In this document: one piece after another, positions 45,199-52,998 of the stretch
Layout: each line of letters begins with the position of its first letter
How positions within the stretch are numbered: the first letter of the stretch is position 1
From: Fibrobacter sp.
GTDB taxonomy: Bacteria > Fibrobacterota > Fibrobacteria > Fibrobacterales > Fibrobacteraceae
Reading direction: 5' to 3'
DNA length: 64,000 nucleotides
NCBI GenBank assembly: GCA_024398875.1
Contig: JAKSIJ010000001.1
Coordinates: forward strand, 124,001 to 188,000
Made by a program: the position numbers and the translations under genes
The notes under the pieces: generated by a model
What the model was told of the DNA's origin: nothing
Databases searched by the model: none
What the model saw: the letters and a program-made list of their open reading frames with translations, nothing else

Positions 45199-46452
45199 AT
45201 GAAAAGACTTCTCCTTCTGGGCGGTGGACATGCGGAAATTCCTCTGATACAAGCCGCACAAGCCTTGGGCTACTACGTCATCACTACAGGCAATGCCCGC
45301 GAAGGCCTCGGGCACCCATACGCCGACAAGAATGTCTTCGCCGACTTTAGCGATAAAGACGCCATGCTGGAACTGGCCCGCAGCGAAAATGTGGATGCAG
45401 TTTGTTCCGGATGTAATGATTTCGCCTTGCTGAGTACGGCTTATGTGTGCGAAAAACTGGGGCTTCCGGGGCATGACAGTTTTGAAACCGCCCTGCAGAT
45501 TCATCACAAGGATAAATACCGCGCCCTAGCAGAGAAATTGGGTATCGCGACACCGCACGCCGTCACTGTAAAGACTTGCGCGGACGAGGCTTTCGCCCGA
45601 GCAGTGGCGCCCCTCACCTACCCCATCATCGTAAAGCCCGTGGACCTCACCGGCGGAAAAGGAATTTTGCGCGCCAACAACTTGGAAGAGGCAATCGCCG
45701 CCTACAAAAACGCCTGCAGCCGCACCCGTGAAGACCACATCGTGGTGGAGGAATTCGTGGAGGGATCAAACCACGGATTTTCCGCATTCCTCATCGGCGG
45801 GAAAGTGACGTTCTGCTTCGCAGACAACGAGCAGTATTTTTTGAACAAGTACATGGTCTCCGGTGCGAACACGCCAAGTACCACCGCACCCGCGGGCATC
45901 GCCCAACTGGTGCGGGATTCCGAGAAGCTGGCGGCTCACCTCCATCTGGTAGATGGCATTCTCCACATCCAGTACATCGAGCGGGCTGATGGCACGCCGG
46001 TAATCATCGAGATTTGCAGGCGCGCGCCCGGCGATTTGTACATCAAGTTCGTGAAGTATGCCACCGGCGTGGACTACCCGAAAATGATTGTGTCGGCAGA
46101 GACCGGTGCGACGGTTTGCGTGCCCGAAACCGCGAGCAGCAGCGCACCCGAGGTAAGCTGCGGCGGGCCCGAGACAAACTGCGGCGGACCCGCGGCTCGT
46201 GTAAAGCCTTTCCTCCGGCACTGCATTATGGCGGAGCGCGAAGGCACCGTACATGACGTCGTTTTCACTCCAGAAATCCAGAAGAACATCGTGGAGAAAT
46301 TCCTGTGGTTCAAAGCCGGCGAGAAAACCGGCGACCCGCTGTACTACAAGGCGGGAATCGTGTTCCTGCAATTCGATTCCATCACCGAGATGGCAGAAAA
46401 AACCGCCAAAATGACGAACTACATCTACATTGAAATGTCCGACCCAAACTAA
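45199..46452 (+). CDS. ATP-grasp ligase of the glycan locus
   Basis: A protein of 417 residues with an N-terminal Rossmann-like domain (LLLGGGHAEIPLIQAA), an ATP-grasp core (YPIIVKPVDLTGGKGI, then IVVEEFVEG) and metal-binding residues near VIIEICRRAPGDLY. It resembles the biotin carboxylase/CarB-like subfamily that joins an amine to a carboxylate using ATP. In this context it may attach an acyl or amino-acid group to an amino sugar made by the WecE-like enzyme; that is inference. A loop at about 308-332 holds a tandem repeat of ETxCGGP-type residues. It starts 12 bases after wecE. Confidence 0.8.
   Translation: MKRLLLLGGGHAEIPLIQAAQALGYYVITTGNAREGLGHPYADKNVFADFSDKDAMLELARSENVDAVCSGCNDFALLSTAYVCEKLGLPGHDSFETALQIHHKDKYRALAEKLGIATPHAVTVKTCADEAFARAVAPLTYPIIVKPVDLTGGKGILRANNLEEAIAAYKNACSRTREDHIVVEEFVEGSNHGFSAFLIGGKVTFCFADNEQYFLNKYMVSGANTPSTTAPAGIAQLVRDSEKLAAHLHLVDGILHIQYIERADGTPVIIEICRRAPGDLYIKFVKYATGVDYPKMIVSAETGATVCVPETASSSAPEVSCGGPETNCGGPAARVKPFLRHCIMAEREGTVHDVVFTPEIQKNIVEKFLWFKAGEKTGDPLYYKAGIVFLQFDSITEMAEKTAKMTNYIYIEMSDPN
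46123..46200. repeat. Short tandem repeat inside the ATP-grasp gene
   Basis: Two imperfect units of about 24 bases share CCCGAG-n-TAAnCTGCGGCGG-type sequence and encode the SCGGPETNCGGP loop. The unit length is a multiple of three, so copy-number change would keep the frame. Confidence 0.6.
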
Positions 46453-46458
46453 CGAATG

Positions 46459-46464
46459 TATATT
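46459..46464 (+). promoter_or_regulatory. -10 hexamer before the Gfo/Idh/MocA gene
   Basis: TATATT ends 6 bases before ATG 46471. It overlaps the alternative ATG at 46456, which argues for the later start and a leaderless transcript. Confidence 0.45.
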
Positions 46465-46470
46465 AACCAC

Positions 46471-47598
46471 ATGCAGCAAGAACCTTTCAAGATTGCTTTT
46501 ATTGGCGGTGGTGTTAATTCCGCCATTGGCGAAGTCCACAAGGCCGCAAGCCAGATGGACGGTCATTTTCAGCTGGTGGCAGGCGCATTCAGCACTCACG
46601 CCGATGTGAATGCCGAAACAGGCCGCGTTTGGGGAGTAGCCCAAGACCGGATTTATGCCAACTACAAGGATCTCCTGGCTAATGAAAAGGGTCGGCTGGA
46701 TGCCGTCGTGGTTCTCGCGCCTACAGATTTTCATAAGGACATCATCATTGATGCCCTCCATGCAGGTTTTGCCGTCATCAGCGAGAAATCTCTTGCTACA
46801 AGCGTTGCAGAAGGCGAAGAGATTGCGAAAGCGGTGGCCGAGACCAAGGGATTTTTCTGCACAACGTACAACTACACCGGCTACCCCATGATTCGCGAAC
46901 TGAAGCAGTTCATCGCCGACGGAAAACTGGGAAAAATCCAGCAGGTGCAGGTGGAAATGCCCCAGGAAGGATTCATGCGGCTCGGCGCCGCGGGTGAGCC
47001 GCCCAAGCCCCAGGCCTGGCGACTTCACGACACCGTCATCCCCAAGATTTCACTGGACCTGGGCAGTCACCTCCACAACATGGTGTATTTTTTGACGGGC
47101 GAAAAACCGACCCGCATCGTGGCGGACCAAGCCACCTTCGGGCTCTTCCCGCAAATCGTAGACAATGTTGGCGCACTGGTGCAGTACACCAACAACGTCC
47201 GCTCTCAGGTGTGGTTCAGCAAGACCGCCCTCGGGAACCGCAACGGCCTTCGCATCCGTGTGTACGGCAGCGAAGGCAGCGCGGAATGGTTCCAGCTGGA
47301 GCCGGAGACGCTCAAGACCTGCGACCTCAAGGGCAGCGTAAGCCTCCGGGACCGTACCGGCGACGTGAAGATTGCAAACCAGCCGCGATACAACCGCTTC
47401 AAGGCGGGCCACCCTGCGGGATTCATCGAAGCTTTCGCCAACTACTATCAGGATATTGCCGATTGCCTCACGCAGTTCCGCGCCACAGGGAGTTTCGTGA
47501 GCCCGTACGTTTGCGACATCAACACCTCTCTGGAAGGCCTCACCATGATGGAAGCCGCCGCAAAATCCGCACAGAGCGGCAAGTGGGAAAACATCTAA
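46471..47598 (+). CDS. Gfo/Idh/MocA-family oxidoreductase
   Basis: A protein of 375 residues with an N-terminal NAD(P)-binding Rossmann fold (FKIAFIGGGVNSAIGEVHKAA) and the motif AVISEKSLATS, where the usual EKP is EKS. The C-terminal beta-sheet domain includes DLGSHLHNMVYFL with the conserved GxHxxD-like His. Members oxidise or epimerise sugars, often nucleotide sugars. In this locus it probably acts on a sugar of the surface glycan. ATG 46471 is chosen over 46456 because TATATT lies between them. Confidence 0.85.
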   Translation: MQQEPFKIAFIGGGVNSAIGEVHKAASQMDGHFQLVAGAFSTHADVNAETGRVWGVAQDRIYANYKDLLANEKGRLDAVVVLAPTDFHKDIIIDALHAGFAVISEKSLATSVAEGEEIAKAVAETKGFFCTTYNYTGYPMIRELKQFIADGKLGKIQQVQVEMPQEGFMRLGAAGEPPKPQAWRLHDTVIPKISLDLGSHLHNMVYFLTGEKPTRIVADQATFGLFPQIVDNVGALVQYTNNVRSQVWFSKTALGNRNGLRIRVYGSEGSAEWFQLEPETLKTCDLKGSVSLRDRTGDVKIANQPRYNRFKAGHPAGFIEAFANYYQDIADCLTQFRATGSFVSPYVCDINTSLEGLTMMEAAAKSAQSGKWENI

Positions 47599-47658
47599 AT
47601 CAATAGTTTTGCCCCGCCGGCTTTAATCGCATCGTAAAAAAAGCATAATTATCTCTAC

Positions 47659-47674
47659 GCCAAAATGGTTTGGC
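47659..47674. promoter_or_regulatory. Inverted repeat before the recombinase gene
   Basis: GCCAAA-ATGG-TTTGGC is a perfect inverted repeat with 6-base arms. It ends about 18 bases before the start codon of the recombinase, just upstream of its SD, so it could be an operator, an RNA hairpin or part of a recombination site. Confidence 0.3.
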
Positions 47675-47691
47675 TTAACAAGGAGATGATT

Positions 47692-48534
47692 ATGTTGTTT
47701 GTAGAAACCGCTGTAAAATACCTGCATGAAAATTCCGAGGAGCTTGCGCCTCTCACCCTCAAAACCTATCACTGGAACATCCACAAGGTTCTCAAATTTG
47801 CTCCCAATTTACAGTGCGAAGACTTGACCGCAGATTTTGTCCGTAGGTATCGCAGCCACTTGATTGAGTGCGGCAACAAGGAAAACACCATCAACAAAGC
47901 GCTGACGGTGCTCCGCATTTTTTGCAAGAAATTTCACGAAGACGGGATTATCCCTTCCAACCCCTTTGAAAAAATCAAAATCCACCGTGTCTACACCACC
48001 CGCGGGTTCCTCACCATCAAGGAGCTCAGGCTCCTATACTTCCTATTCCTGGACAATGGAAGCGTCCTCACCCATGGCGAACAGGAAACCCTCCGCACCT
48101 TCCTCTTTTCCTGCTTTACCGGGCTACGCTACAGCGATTTGAAAAGTCTAACTCCCAACGAGATTTTTGATTACAAGATTCGTAAGAAAACCCACAAAAC
48201 CGGGGAACTGGTCTACATTCCCATACCGGCCCAGGCAAGGCTTCTCATCAACCAGAAAGGCTGCGCAAAAGACGGTCCCATTTTCAAGGTGACCAACAAC
48301 TCCTACTTCAACAAGTGCCTCCGCAAAGCCGCCAAAAAGCTGGGGTTCCACAAGCACCTCCATTGCCATTTGGCTAGGCACACCTTTGCCACCACCTGCA
48401 TCACGCTCGGCATCCCCCTCCCCGCCACCAGCAAGCTCCTCGGGCACCGCAACCTGGACACCACCCTGATTTACGCCAAATATGTGGACACTTTTTTGGA
48501 CAAGGAGATGACAAAATTCAATCGGTTGCGGTAA
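47692..48534 (+). CDS. Tyrosine recombinase (integrase)
   Basis: A protein of 280 residues with an N-terminal SAM-like core-binding domain and a catalytic domain that keeps every key residue: R146 in TGLRYSDL, H226 and R229 in HLARH, H252 in LGHRNL and Y261 in LIYAKY. The start is ATG 47692 because AAGGAG lies 6 bases upstream; an earlier in-frame ATG abuts the SD. It resembles the Bacteroides-type recombinases found near capsule loci. It could invert promoters in the glycan locus or be left over from an integrated element. No att sites were identified. Confidence 0.88.
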   Translation: MLFVETAVKYLHENSEELAPLTLKTYHWNIHKVLKFAPNLQCEDLTADFVRRYRSHLIECGNKENTINKALTVLRIFCKKFHEDGIIPSNPFEKIKIHRVYTTRGFLTIKELRLLYFLFLDNGSVLTHGEQETLRTFLFSCFTGLRYSDLKSLTPNEIFDYKIRKKTHKTGELVYIPIPAQARLLINQKGCAKDGPIFKVTNNSYFNKCLRKAAKKLGFHKHLHCHLARHTFATTCITLGIPLPATSKLLGHRNLDTTLIYAKYVDTFLDKEMTKFNRLR

Positions 48535-48540
48535 AATTGC

Positions 48541-48546
48541 TAACTT
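48541..48546 (+). promoter_or_regulatory. Extended -10 before the GtrB-like gene
   Basis: TGC-TAACTT ends 6 bases before ATG 48553 and starts 6 bases after the recombinase stop. It suggests a separate leaderless start. Confidence 0.4.
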
Positions 48547-48552
48547 GGAAGT

Positions 48553-49524
48553 ATGGCCAAAATCAGTTTTGTCATTCCCTGCTACAGGAGCGAAGGCACC
48601 ATCCGCAAGGTAGTGGATGAAATCCGCGATACCGTAAGCGCCCATAACGGCGCGGTTTCTGCAAGCGCGGTTTCTAGCTCCGCAGTTGACGACTACGAAA
48701 TCGTCCTGGTGAACGACTGTAGCCCCGACGGGGTTTGGAATGAAATCAAGACTTTGGCGGCAGAGGATCCCAACATCAAGGGGATTTGTCTCGCCAAGAA
48801 CTTCGGGCAGCATTCCGCCCTGATGGCAGGTTACGCCAACGCCACCGGCGACTACATCGTGAGTCTGGATGACGACGGGCAGACACCCGCCTGCGAAACC
48901 TACAAGCTGGTGGAAAAACTGGAGGAAGGTTTCGACGTGGTGTACGGCTACTACAACCATGCCGCGCAGCACCTCTTTCGCAGACTTGGCAGCTGGACCA
49001 ACAAGAAGATGGCGGAAGCCATCATCGGGCAGCCCAAAACGCTGAACACCACCAGCTTCTTCATCATGCGGAAGTTCATCGCCGAAGAGATTGTGCGGTA
49101 CCCGCACCCCTTCCCCTACATCAGCGGGCTCGTTTTCCGGGCCACCAAGAACCTGGGAAACGTTTACGTGGGTCACCGGAAACGTCTGGAAGGCAAATCC
49201 GGATATACCCTCAGCGGCCTCATCAGCCTCTGGGTGAACGGCTTCACCGCATTCTCCGTAAAGCCACTCCGGGCGGCGACCTTCATCGGCATCATTTGCG
49301 CATTGGTGGGCTTTGTGGCGGGACTCTTCGTGGTGTACGAAAAATTCATGAACCCCCAGGTGCCCATCGGCTACACAAGCCTCCTCGCAACGCTCCTTTT
49401 TGTGGGTGGCATGATAATGCTCCTCCTCGGGCTCATCGGCGAATACGTGGGCCGCATCTACATCAGCATCAACCAGAGCCCGCAATACGTTGTCCGGGAA
49501 CGCACCCAGCCCCGCGAAGGCTAG
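48553..49524 (+). CDS. GtrB/DPM1-like polyprenyl-phosphate glycosyltransferase
   Basis: A GT2-family enzyme of 323 residues with FVIPCYRSEGTIRKVV at the start, EIVLVNDCSPDGV, the metal-binding SLDDDGQ, and two C-terminal membrane segments (FIGIICALVGFVAGLFVVY and ATLLFVGGMIMLLLGLIGEY). Such enzymes load a sugar onto undecaprenyl phosphate for periplasmic transfer to a glycan. A low-complexity insert, AVSASAVSSSAV, lies at about 34-45 between the first two strands. The gene is followed by the export permease after 3 bases. Confidence 0.88.
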   Translation: MAKISFVIPCYRSEGTIRKVVDEIRDTVSAHNGAVSASAVSSSAVDDYEIVLVNDCSPDGVWNEIKTLAAEDPNIKGICLAKNFGQHSALMAGYANATGDYIVSLDDDGQTPACETYKLVEKLEEGFDVVYGYYNHAAQHLFRRLGSWTNKKMAEAIIGQPKTLNTTSFFIMRKFIAEEIVRYPHPFPYISGLVFRATKNLGNVYVGHRKRLEGKSGYTLSGLISLWVNGFTAFSVKPLRAATFIGIICALVGFVAGLFVVYEKFMNPQVPIGYTSLLATLLFVGGMIMLLLGLIGEYVGRIYISINQSPQYVVRERTQPREG

Positions 49525-49527
49525 AAC

Positions 49528-50376
49528 ATGGCAGAAAAGTGGACCACCGTCATCAAGCCGAAATCTAGCCTCCTGAGCGTGGACTTCGGGGAAATCTGGC
49601 AGTACCGTGATTTGTACCGCATGTTCGTAAAGCGCGACATCGTCACCTGGTACAAACAAACTATCCTCGGCCCCCTGTGGTTCTTTATCCAGCCCATCAT
49701 GACCACCATCATGTTCATGGTGGTGTTCGGTGGCATTGCGGGCATCAGCACCGACGGGCTCCCGCAACCGCTGTTCTATTTGGCGGGCATCTGCCTGTGG
49801 ACCTATTTTTCGGAATGCCTGAACCAAACCAGCAAAACTTTCATCGACAACGCGAATGTTTTCGGGAAGGTGTACTTTCCGCGGCTGGTGGTGCCCATGG
49901 CGACGGTCACCAGCAACCTGGTAAGGCTCGCCATACAACTGGGGCTGTTCCTCATCGTGTTCGCCTACTACATGATTTTCACCGATGCGCCGCTGCACCC
50001 GAGCCTCTACGTGCTCCTCACGCCAGTGCTCATCCTGATGCTCGCGGGCCTCGCCCTCGGTTTTGGCATCCTCTTCAGCAGCCTCACCACCAAATACCGC
50101 GACCTGACCTTCCTCCTCACCTTCATAGTGCAGCTGTGGATGTACGCGACACCCGTGATTTACCCGCTATCGACCATCGAGAACCCAAAACTCAAATTCA
50201 TGATGCAACTGAACCCCATCACCAGCATCGTCGAGACGTTCAAGTTCGCAATGCTAGGGGTTGGCGAGTTCAGCTGGGCAGCCCTCGGCTACAGCGCAGG
50301 CTTCATGGCAGTGATTCTCGCCCTCGGCATCATCGTGTTCAACCGCATCCAAAAAACCTTCATGGATACGGTGTAA
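49528..50376 (+). CDS. wzm: Polysaccharide ABC exporter permease (Wzm)
   Basis: A protein of 282 residues of the ABC-2 permease family with six membrane segments. The N-terminal amphipathic region includes IWQYRDLYRMFVKRDIVTWY, followed by QTILGPLWFFIQPIMTTIMF, a typical Wzm/TagG start. It pairs with the Wzt ATPase to move lipid-linked O-antigen or capsule across the inner membrane. Its partner gene is 6.6 kb downstream instead of adjacent, because of an inserted block. Its 3' end overlaps the convergent hipA gene by 17 bases. Confidence 0.92.
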   Translation: MAEKWTTVIKPKSSLLSVDFGEIWQYRDLYRMFVKRDIVTWYKQTILGPLWFFIQPIMTTIMFMVVFGGIAGISTDGLPQPLFYLAGICLWTYFSECLNQTSKTFIDNANVFGKVYFPRLVVPMATVTSNLVRLAIQLGLFLIVFAYYMIFTDAPLHPSLYVLLTPVLILMLAGLALGFGILFSSLTTKYRDLTFLLTFIVQLWMYATPVIYPLSTIENPKLKFMMQLNPITSIVETFKFAMLGVGEFSWAALGYSAGFMAVILALGIIVFNRIQKTFMDTV

Positions 50377-51460
50377 TTTTCTTAACGGAATCCAAAATTT
50401 TCACACAAGTAGCCTTTTGCAAGCCACAATAATTGGCAACCGCAAGCATATCGTCTTCTGAAGGATTCCCATTTCCGTTCACAGTCATTTCATGTTCTGC
50501 CTTATCAACAGTCTTCGTTATATCATAGGCGGGAGACAATTTGTAGGAACGAGCAGACTCATCATAAAGGAACGCAAAATTCTTTCCGTGATCATCTTTA
50601 TTTCCGTAGAAAACATTAAAAGCCATTCTACGAAATGCCTCATACATGTCAGACTGATCTTGGCATATTTTCTGCACAACCTGAAATAAATGACTGTAAT
50701 CTAAATTCGGAATTCGATGGGAGGTTTCAAGCATGGATGACAAAGAAACCATGTGAATTCTATTCGCCCCCTCTCGGTCAAAACGCTTTGCGCCAAAAAA
50801 TCCCCCATATTTCTTTGACAGGAAAAGTTTGAACTCATTCACATTTATGCCGGCATCTCGAGCCAACTTATTGGCTTCAAATTCCCTTTTCCCAGTATTC
50901 CTTGAATCATGAGAACATGGGAATTTTACAATCCAGCAATCTTCGCCCACCTTAATATGAGCCTTTGGCCTTGCACCACCACTTGAACCACCTAAGCGAT
51001 AGACTTCGTCTAGATTGACATTTTCCATTTCATCATTCCAAATCTTATCGGCTTCCGCGGCAAGCATTTCAAGATTAAAGCGTTCCGGTGTTGACATTTC
51101 CGAAACACTAGGCTCATACTGCAACCCGCCCATACCATAATCGTTTACCAAAGCGAGTCGGGTCAGTGGAGAAACGCGTTCTGCATTAATCCCCTGTCGA
51201 GCAAGCATCCTGCGAAAAAGAAGTTCGCCCCAGCCATCTGGCAAAGAATCTGCAAACACCCCGTAAAGGCCGTTAAACATTTTCTTATGATTAACAAAAA
51301 CCTTATTCGTCAACGGAAGAGAAAATGGAGATAAGGGGAAGCCATCTTTCAGCCACACCTCGTCATACTGAAAACCAATTTCACCTGACAAGTCAGCCAA
51401 ATAGCCAACAACTCTCCCGTTGTATTTTACCGTCAGTTTTTTTACAACAGTCAGTTCCAT
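50360..51460 (-). CDS. hipA: HipA-family serine/threonine kinase toxin
   Basis: A protein of 366 residues. The N-subdomain (VKYNGRVVGYLADLSGEIGF ... GLYGVFADSLPDGWGELL) is followed by the phosphate-binding loop GGSSGGARPKA, the lysine strand WIVKFPC, the catalytic NKDDHGKNFAFL (about 287-298) and LSPAYDI. HipA kinases phosphorylate aminoacyl-tRNA synthetases and induce dormancy. All kinase motifs are present, so it looks active. hipB lies upstream and overlaps by one base (TAATG). The gene converges on wzm, which it overlaps by 17 bases. Confidence 0.92.
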   Translation of the reverse strand: MELTVVKKLTVKYNGRVVGYLADLSGEIGFQYDEVWLKDGFPLSPFSLPLTNKVFVNHKKMFNGLYGVFADSLPDGWGELLFRRMLARQGINAERVSPLTRLALVNDYGMGGLQYEPSVSEMSTPERFNLEMLAAEADKIWNDEMENVNLDEVYRLGGSSGGARPKAHIKVGEDCWIVKFPCSHDSRNTGKREFEANKLARDAGINVNEFKLFLSKKYGGFFGAKRFDREGANRIHMVSLSSMLETSHRIPNLDYSHLFQVVQKICQDQSDMYEAFRRMAFNVFYGNKDDHGKNFAFLYDESARSYKLSPAYDITKTVDKAEHEMTVNGNGNPSEDDMLAVANYCGLQKATCVKILDSVKKITPYP

Positions 51461-51744
51461 TATAAGTCCTTCAAATTGGTAACTGCGGGCAACCTAAAAA
51501 GCATATTAAAATCCTCTAGGCAATCTAAAGCCATTGCAATTTTTAGCAAAGACTGCAAAGATATTTCACCCAGCAGTTCAAATCGCCGAACAGAGGCGTA
51601 ACTAACCCCCGATCGGGAAGCTAAATCCTTCTGGGTAATATTCATAGACTGTCTACGAGCCCTCATTCGCGCCACAAGAGCCTCGGTTGCCGCAGGAATC
51701 GTCAAGGAATCTACAAAATCGCCAATATCAAATCTCGTTTTCAT
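51460..51744 (-). CDS. hipB: HipB-like XRE-family antitoxin
   Basis: A protein of 94 residues with an XRE helix-turn-helix: RRQSMNITQKDLASRSGVSY and VRRFELLGEISLQSLLKIA. It should bind the HipA kinase and repress the operon. A full promoter (TTGAAT, 17 bp, TATATT) lies directly before the ATG, with 8 bases between the -10 and the start, so the message is probably leaderless. A candidate operator lies at 51788-51803. Confidence 0.9.
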   Translation of the reverse strand: MKTRFDIGDFVDSLTIPAATEALVARMRARRQSMNITQKDLASRSGVSYASVRRFELLGEISLQSLLKIAMALDCLEDFNMLFRLPAVTNLKDL

Positions 51745-51752
51745 ACTACTAA

Positions 51753-51781
51753 AATATAAGCAATTTTAATGTATAATTCAA
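51753..51781 (-). promoter_or_regulatory. hipBA promoter
   Basis: On the minus strand, TTGAAT (51776-51781), a 17-bp spacer and TATATT (51753-51758), then 8 bases to ATG 51744. Transcription is expected to start within a base or two of the start codon. Confidence 0.6.
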
Positions 51782-51787
51782 TATTAT

Positions 51788-51803
51788 TGCTAATATTTTA
51801 GCA
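51788..51803. promoter_or_regulatory. Candidate HipB operator
   Basis: TGCTAA-TATT-TTAGCA is an inverted repeat with 6-base arms, just upstream of the hipBA -35 and before the stop of the next gene. Autoregulation by HipB through such palindromes is usual; the assignment is inferred. Confidence 0.4.
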
Positions 51804-51823
51804 TTTTTCATCTCAAACTAAGT

Positions 51824-52828
51824 TCAATCACCCAGCACCTCCTCAATCAACTCGTGGTAGACTTCGGGATATTCCACCTGATCCATCGTTGTCACGCGCT
51901 TTCCCGCATCTTTTGAAGAAGCACCGCAATGGAACATTTTCTCATGGTCTGTTTTGTAATCCAGCACGATGTAACGGTCATGGAATATACCGCCTGCAGG
52001 CCTCCGCTCAATATCCACATCCGGCCTAGCGGCTTTAAAGTCAGCAATCATCGCGGGCGTCAACGCACAGCCATTCCGCTGGTCGCTAAAAATCGTAACC
52101 TTAACATTCTGTGCGACACCCCGCAACAGGTCCAAAGTCTTTACGCCAACAAAGTCATCAAACACGAAAATTGACTTCTGAGCCATACCGTAAATCTGCG
52201 AGTTGGCAACATCTGCTTCAAGCTTTTGGCCGTTCAAAATCAAGTGATGCTTGTAGGTGGACGGATCGTGGAAAAATTCCATGACCTTGCCCAAGGATTC
52301 CTGAGTTTTCTGAGCCTCACCTTCCAAACGAGACACATCGGAGCGAATTTCGGAAATTTCGTGGGAATGCTGAGCCGTAAGGGTTGCTATTTGGACACAG
52401 TTTGCACAACCCAGCAACTGCTGATTTTCGGAGGCGATATAGTCCTTCATGTCCTTGAAAAGACGGACGATAGCAATGCTTTGAGCGACTGCCAAGGGCC
52501 CTTTAAGAACCGACATGAGCATATAAATGCCTTGCTCGGTGAATGCAAAAGGCATTTTTCGAACACCACCCCAACTTGAAGTCAAATTTTTTGACTTCAA
52601 GTTGACATACTCTTCATCATTTAGCTGAAACCGAAAATCCCCCGGGAATTTTTCAGCATTGTTCTTAACTTGCTGATTAAAAGCCTTGACCGAATACCCA
52701 TAAATTTCCGCCAGATCGGCATCGAGCATCACCTTTACACCACGGATGGTGTAAACCTTGCTCTTCAGCAAATTCTCGTCGATAAGGACGATTTCTTTTC
52801 CCCCAACGGGAACACCTTTCCTCTTCAT
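51824..52828 (-). CDS. ORF6N-domain protein, copy 1
   Basis: A protein of 334 residues. SD AAGGAG lies 6 bases before ATG 52828. The N-terminal ORF6N domain (VYTIRGVKVMLDADLAEIYG) is a putative DNA-binding domain known from phage and island proteins. A variable segment (about 45-105) contains the block KSKNLTSSWGGVRKMPFAF. A coiled region with CANCVQIATL follows. The C-terminal part has FHDRYIVLD and HCGASSKDAGK, resembling a degenerate phospholipase D-like (HKD) motif. It shares near-identical flanks with copies 2 and 3. Function is unknown; a sequence-specific DNA-binding or stress-response factor is possible. Confidence 0.8.
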   Translation of the reverse strand: MKRKGVPVGGKEIVLIDENLLKSKVYTIRGVKVMLDADLAEIYGYSVKAFNQQVKNNAEKFPGDFRFQLNDEEYVNLKSKNLTSSWGGVRKMPFAFTEQGIYMLMSVLKGPLAVAQSIAIVRLFKDMKDYIASENQQLLGCANCVQIATLTAQHSHEISEIRSDVSRLEGEAQKTQESLGKVMEFFHDPSTYKHHLILNGQKLEADVANSQIYGMAQKSIFVFDDFVGVKTLDLLRGVAQNVKVTIFSDQRNGCALTPAMIADFKAARPDVDIERRPAGGIFHDRYIVLDYKTDHEKMFHCGASSKDAGKRVTTMDQVEYPEVYHELIEEVLGD

Positions 52829-52998
52829 TTCAACTCCTTTTGCGTACAAACACCGGCGCACGACCACGCAAATAACAATTTTTAAGGCACGGACAAATAT
52901 AAATCGCTTCGATTGTCAGAAGATGTCATTTTGAACATTTTTTGAATTTTGGATGGTAGGCGTGGCACTCAAGATGGCACTCAAGATGGCACTCAAGG
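52829..52998. repeat. Duplicated upstream region of ORF6N copy 1
   Basis: About 110 bases (52829-52940) are nearly identical to 54025-54135, including the SD and an AT-rich -10-like TATATT. Then come three units of TGGCACTCAAGA (52973-53008), which run into the 3' end of copy 2. Confidence 0.75.

Noticed and set aside
45766-47028. A 420-codon minus-strand open frame
   Set aside because: Antisense to the ATP-grasp and Gfo/Idh/MocA genes, with no family motif.
48148-49998. A 616-codon minus-strand open frame
   Set aside because: It runs antisense through the recombinase, GtrB-like and Wzm genes, all of which have clear motifs. The translation is His/Asp/Glu/Val-rich, as expected from the reverse of GC-rich coding DNA.
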